From the NCBI RefSeq assembly GCF_008253865.1, contig NZ_CP042331.1, positions 2,914,001 through 2,978,000 of the forward strand: 64,000 nucleotides of DNA, read 5' to 3'. The notes under the pieces are model-generated. The model did no database searches. It had not been told where the DNA came from and was given only the letters and a program-made list of their open reading frames with translations. The DNA is from Bosea sp. F3-2 (GTDB lineage Bacteria > Pseudomonadota > Alphaproteobacteria > Rhizobiales > Beijerinckiaceae). The translations under genes were made by a program, and so were the position numbers. Of this stretch, positions 60,748 through 64,000 are shown piece after piece; the first letter of the stretch is position 1, and each line of letters starts with the position of its first letter.

Positions 60748-61049
60748 ATCATCCAGTATATCACTCGAATGCGATGGCCGCTTCCGACCGAGGCTGTCGT
60801 CTAATCGCAGCTCGAAGATCAAGCCTTTTTTGCGGACTGGGATGTCGCTTGCCGGGAGCACGGTCGTCTTCGCGGTCGACATGAAGTCGCCGCATGATGG
60901 GGCTTCGCGGGGCGAACCTTCCAATGTGTGGAGCGCAGGCGGCGAGCATGGCTCGACACTGCAACAGCCTCGGCGGAATGGTTCGGCCTACGTCCCGGCC
61001 GGGACGTCTCAGAGCGCCTTCAGGATTGGCGCAAACGAGCCTGGACGCG
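60748..61049. other. Intergenic stretch before the IS110 element
   Basis: No gene with recognisable features is present in these 300 bases. The right part becomes GC-rich near 60900, which may mark the edge of the IS110 insertion or an older remnant. Confidence 0.45.
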
Positions 61050-62066
61050 TCAGGCGGCGGTTCGGTTGAATGGCTCGCCGGACTTCAACATGGCGTGCAT
61101 GATCACGGCCAGCTTGCGCGCGACTGCGACGGCCGCGCGCTTGAAGCCCAGCTTTTCACGCAGCTTCAAGCCCCAGCTACGTAGGGCGCTATCAGCCTGC
61201 GCCCGCGTCAGGATGACGGTTGCGGCCTCGTAGAGCAGGCCTCGGATATGGGCATCGCCGCGCCTCGAGATGTGGCCGTCATAATCGACCTCTCCGGATT
61301 GGTAGCGCCGGGTCGTCAGGCCAAGCCATGCTCCCACGGAGCGGGATTTGGAGAAGTTGGCCGGATCTTCGATGGCGGTGGCGAAGGAGGTTGCCGTGAC
61401 CGCGCCCACCCCGGGGATCGACATGAGAAGCTGACAGGCCTGGCTTTGTCGTGCGGCGCTCAGGAGCTGGCGCCCGAGCTCGGCTGCCCGCAGGCGTAGG
61501 CCGCGCCACGCTTCCAGAATCGGGAGGATGACGCGCGCAAGCTCCTCCTTGCCGGCGAGCAGCCGCCGAACATGCTCCTCGAACTTGCCGCCCTTGCTTG
61601 ATGGGACCAGCAGCCCGAATGTCTTCATCAGACCACGGATCTGGTTTGAGAGCTCGGTGCTGATCCGGACCAGCTTGGTGCGCGCTGCGACCAAGGTCCG
61701 CATCAGCATGCTGTCATAGCCCTTCACCCGGACCTCGCGAAAGAAGCCGACCTCGGCCAGATGCGCCAGGCCGTCGGCATCGTTCGCATCTGTTTTGTTT
61801 GGAGCCATGTCGAGCGCCGCCTTGGCATGCCGCGCGTCGATGCAGATCGCCGGAAGGCCTTCTGCCGTCAGCGCATGGTAAAACCACACCGACAACGGAC
61901 CGGTCTCGAATACGACCCGCTCAACTTCGGGCGCCCGCTGACGGATCACCTCAGCGAGAAGTCTCGGATCCGACGGGCACTTGCCGCGCCAAATCCGCTT
62001 GCCTGCCCGCCGCACGGATACTGCCGTCTCTTTCAACGATACGTCGAGACCGATATACTCGCCCAT
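61050..62066 (-). CDS. IS110-family transposase
   Basis: This is a 338-residue DEDD-type transposase. The N-terminal RuvC-like domain has YIGLDVSLKETAVSVRRAGK (first Asp), VFETGPLSVWFYHAL (Glu), and DAPNKTDANDADGLAHLAEV-type acidic residues. The C-terminal Transposase_20 domain has LMSIPGVGAVTATSFATAI and GAWLGLTTRRYQSGEVDYDG. ATG at 62066 follows AACAACC, without a strong ribosome site; an ORF extension to 62138 lacks family similarity. The protein is full length, so the element may be active. Confidence 0.93.
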   Translation of the reverse strand: MGEYIGLDVSLKETAVSVRRAGKRIWRGKCPSDPRLLAEVIRQRAPEVERVVFETGPLSVWFYHALTAEGLPAICIDARHAKAALDMAPNKTDANDADGLAHLAEVGFFREVRVKGYDSMLMRTLVAARTKLVRISTELSNQIRGLMKTFGLLVPSSKGGKFEEHVRRLLAGKEELARVILPILEAWRGLRLRAAELGRQLLSAARQSQACQLLMSIPGVGAVTATSFATAIEDPANFSKSRSVGAWLGLTTRRYQSGEVDYDGHISRRGDAHIRGLLYEAATVILTRAQADSALRSWGLKLREKLGFKRAAVAVARKLAVIMHAMLKSGEPFNRTAA

Positions 62067-62196
62067 GGTTGTTCTCCATTCGATGCTTGGGCCCGGCCGC
62101 AAGTCGAGAGCCCGTTCGTTCATCTTATCGGGGAACAACCACCCATTCGAACGGCCAGTAGAGGCCCGGAGGCGCCGCGCTCCCGCGATTACCCCA

Positions 62197-63755
62197 TGTG
62201 TGAAAACCCTCCAGATCGGCTAGAATCCTGACATCGCAGTCGGGAGGTGGATTTGAGCGGCTTCATCGAGGGTTGCGACCGCCGGCAGCCGACGCTGCTC
62301 CCCGATTGCCTGGACGACTACGTGGCCGAGGAAAACCCGGTGCGGGTGGTCGACGTCTTCGTCGATGACCTGGACCTGGGCGCTCTGGGCTTTGATGGCG
62401 TGACGCCGGCAGCGACGGGACGCCCCGCCTACCACCCGGCGACGCTGCTCAAGCTCTACGTCTACGGCTACCTGAACAGGGTGCAGTCCAGCCGCCGGCT
62501 GGAGCGCGAGGCTGGGCGCAATGTCGAGTTGATGTGGCTGACGGGGAGGCTTGCGCCCGACCACAAGACGATCGCCGACTTCCGGAAGGACAATGGCTCG
62601 GCGATCCAGGCCGCCTGTGCGCAGTTCGTGGTGCTGTGTCGTCAGATCGGCCTGTTCGGGAGCGCCCTGGTCGCGATCGACGGCAGCAAGTTCAAGGCGG
62701 TGAACAGCCGCGACAAGAACTTCACGACCCACAAGCTCCAGAAGCGTCTGGAGCAAGTCGCCGAGCACATCGCCGGCTACCTGCGCGACCTCGACACGGC
62801 CGACCGCCAGGAAGGCGAGGCCGCCACTGCGCGTTCGGAACGGCTGAAGGAGAAGGTCGAACGGTTGCGCGAGCAGATGAAGATGCTTCAGGCGATGGCG
62901 GGACGGGTCGAAGCCGCGCCGGACGGCCAGGTCTCGCTGACCGATCCGGACGCTCGCTCGATGGCCACCAGCGGGCGCGGCAGCGGGATCGTCGGCTACA
63001 ATCTCCAGTCTGCGGTGGAGGCCGAGCATCACCTGATCGTCGCCCACGACGTGGTGATGACCGGCAGCGACCGCGAACAGCTCGCGGCCATGGCCGCCAA
63101 GGCCAAGGCCGCCATGGGCGTGGCAAAGCTCGATGCGCCGGCCGACCGCGGCTACTTCTCCGGTGAGGAGATCCGTTCCTGCGACGCCCTGGGCGTGACG
63201 CCGTATCTGCCCAAGCCGCTGATCTCGGGCGCCAAGACCGACGGCCGGTTCGGCAAGCAGGACTTCGTCTACCTGCCCGGGCAGGACGTCTATCGCTGCC
63301 CCTCCGGCGCGCTGCTGCCGCGCCATATGACCACGGTCGAGCGAGGCATGGTGCTTCACCGCTACTGGGATCGTGCCAGTTGCCAGGCCTGCGCCCTCAA
63401 GGATCGGTGCACCCCCAGCATCGAGCGGCGCGTGACCCGCTGGGAGCATGAGGCGCTCATCGACGCCCTTCAGCGGCGGATGGACCTGACGCCCGGCACC
63501 ATGCGCCTGCGAAGACGGCTCGTCGAGCATCCCTTCGGCACGATCAAGGCCTGGATGGGATCGACGCACTTCCTGACAAAGCGCCTGCCCAACGTCAGAA
63601 CCGAGATCGGCCTCCACGTCCTGGCCTATAACCCCAAGCGCGTCATTGCCATCATCGGCGCCAAGCCGCTCATCGCAGCCATCAGATCATGAACCCGATT
63701 TCGTCGCGCGTTCACGCCGCACGTCGCTCAAACGCCGTCAGAGGGTTCTCACACA
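62197..63755 (+). mobile_element. IS1182-family insertion sequence (intact)
   Basis: The left end TGTGTGAAAACCCTC (62197-62211) and right end GAGGGTTCTCACACA (63741-63755) are 15-base inverted repeats with one mismatch. They enclose the transposase gene at 62253-63692. Total length is about 1.56 kb. I could not confirm a target duplication from the flanks. A decayed 3' end of a relative lies at 20744-21030. Confidence 0.85.
62253..63692 (+). CDS. IS1182-family transposase
   Basis: This is a 479-residue transposase. The N-terminal DUF772-type domain has RPAYHPATLLKLYVYGYLNR and VELMWLTGRLAPDHKTIADF. The DDE catalytic region includes LVAIDGSKFKAVNSRDKNFT (Asp), LDAPADRGYFSGEEIRSCDA (Asp) and VEHPFGTIKAWMG (Glu in an E-x6-type context). 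A cysteine cluster CQACALKDRC lies before the last domain. The TTG at 62253 follows GGGAGG; a GTG at 62247 overlaps that site. Confidence 0.93.
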   Translation: MSGFIEGCDRRQPTLLPDCLDDYVAEENPVRVVDVFVDDLDLGALGFDGVTPAATGRPAYHPATLLKLYVYGYLNRVQSSRRLEREAGRNVELMWLTGRLAPDHKTIADFRKDNGSAIQAACAQFVVLCRQIGLFGSALVAIDGSKFKAVNSRDKNFTTHKLQKRLEQVAEHIAGYLRDLDTADRQEGEAATARSERLKEKVERLREQMKMLQAMAGRVEAAPDGQVSLTDPDARSMATSGRGSGIVGYNLQSAVEAEHHLIVAHDVVMTGSDREQLAAMAAKAKAAMGVAKLDAPADRGYFSGEEIRSCDALGVTPYLPKPLISGAKTDGRFGKQDFVYLPGQDVYRCPSGALLPRHMTTVERGMVLHRYWDRASCQACALKDRCTPSIERRVTRWEHEALIDALQRRMDLTPGTMRLRRRLVEHPFGTIKAWMGSTHFLTKRLPNVRTEIGLHVLAYNPKRVIAIIGAKPLIAAIRS

Positions 63756-63800
63756 GCCTCGACCCATATCGGACTCTTGCTAGGTCCGCTAACGGGCAGA

Positions 63801-64000
63801 CTATGAGCTCTCTGGAATCGCCTGATGTGCACTGTCGAAGGCATCCGTGTGAAAAAGTGCCAAGGTGGCGTCGAAAAGGGCTTTCGCGTGGATCTCTGGC
63901 GGCATGCCGCGGTTCGGCACCTCGACCGAAAGCACGGCGTGCTCGGGCGCTGCGCTAAGAAGTCCCTGCAAGGGTAATGATCCAGCTCCTGGCAGAAGGC
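63801..64000 (-). CDS. TIM-barrel isomerase/epimerase-like protein (partial, C-terminal end only)
   Basis: The last 65 or so codons of a minus-strand gene enter from the right edge. They read LLPGAGSLPLQGLLSAAPEH, then AVLSVEVPNRGMPPEIHAKA, ending at a TAG at 63801-63803. LPGxG...L and SVEVPN match the ends of the barrels at 52870 (RLLPGEGGIDLTGIF, ISVEVPN) and 32927. It is therefore probably another sugar phosphate isomerase/dehydroshikimate dehydratase-like gene, with another catabolic operon likely beyond the window. The start and most of the protein are out of sight. Confidence 0.75.
   Translation of the reverse strand, partial: LLPGAGSLPLQGLLSAAPEHAVLSVEVPNRGMPPEIHAKALFDATLALFHTDAFDSAHQAIPESS

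Noticed and set aside
62197..63755. Target-site duplication for the intact IS1182 element
   Set aside because: The bases just outside the inverted ends do not give a clear matching repeat, so no duplication is claimed.

Overview
The window is GC-rich chromosomal DNA from an alphaproteobacterium, most likely a Hyphomicrobiales (Rhizobiales) soil organism of the Bosea/Bradyrhizobiaceae type. That assignment is inferred from the ligase-associated repair cluster, rhizobial-type pcaHG, ScoAB, PhaZ and the GC-rich palindromic intergenic repeats. No rRNA or other taxonomic marker is present.

Layout. (1) 1-8061 holds a ligase-associated DNA-damage-response cluster: ATP-dependent ligase (cut by the left edge), MBL exonuclease, Lhr-type helicase and PdeM phosphoesterase, interleaved with an SGNH hydrolase, a TPR-methyltransferase and a small secreted protein. 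A tRNA-Thr follows. (2) 8446-21030 is a quinate/shikimate-protocatechuate region. It has a TetR regulator, an MHS transporter, a quinate/shikimate dehydrogenase, decayed aroQ and dehydroshikimate-dehydratase genes, a beta-keto acid cleavage enzyme (BKACE), a PcaD-PcaC fusion, ScoAB CoA-transferase, an intracellular PHB depolymerase, a VapBC-like pair, a LysR regulator, pcaHG copy 1 and an IS1182 scrap. (3) 21140-25819 is a four-gene peptide/nickel/opine-type ABC importer behind a Zur-like palindrome. (4) 26216-34541 holds a polar-amino-acid-type ABC importer with Gfo/Idh/MocA, aldo-keto reductase, DUF4286-like, SDR and TIM-barrel enzymes and a GntR regulator. (5) 34618-55313 is a large catabolic block: a PobR-like AraC regulator, three KSTD-like flavoprotein desaturases, SDRs, TIM-barrel isomerase/dehydratases, an IclR regulator with twin operators, a LivK-LivH-LivMGF importer with three domains fused in one protein, an AroE-like dehydrogenase, a NIPSNAP protein, a BKACE remnant and pcaHG copy 2. 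(6) 55612-64000 is a mixed region: palindromic repeats, PilZ, VOC dioxygenase, D-2-hydroxyacid dehydrogenase, tRNA-Gly, an apparently AT-richer strip with an XRE regulator and orphan genes, IS110 and IS1182 elements, and the end of another TIM-barrel gene.

How the genes fit together. Both pcaHG copies would cleave protocatechuate. The first region then carries the beta-ketoadipate route through PcaDC, but it ends in BKACE plus succinyl-CoA:acetoacetate CoA-transferase rather than PcaIJ plus PcaF. That suggests acetyl-CoA-dependent cleavage of beta-ketoadipate to succinyl-CoA and acetoacetate, feeding C4/PHB metabolism (PhaZ is adjacent). The second block looks like a funnel that imports, dehydrogenates, desaturates and dehydrates an unknown hydroaromatic compound to protocatechuate. 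Its substrate and step order are inferred, not shown. No pcaB or pcaF was recognised in the window.
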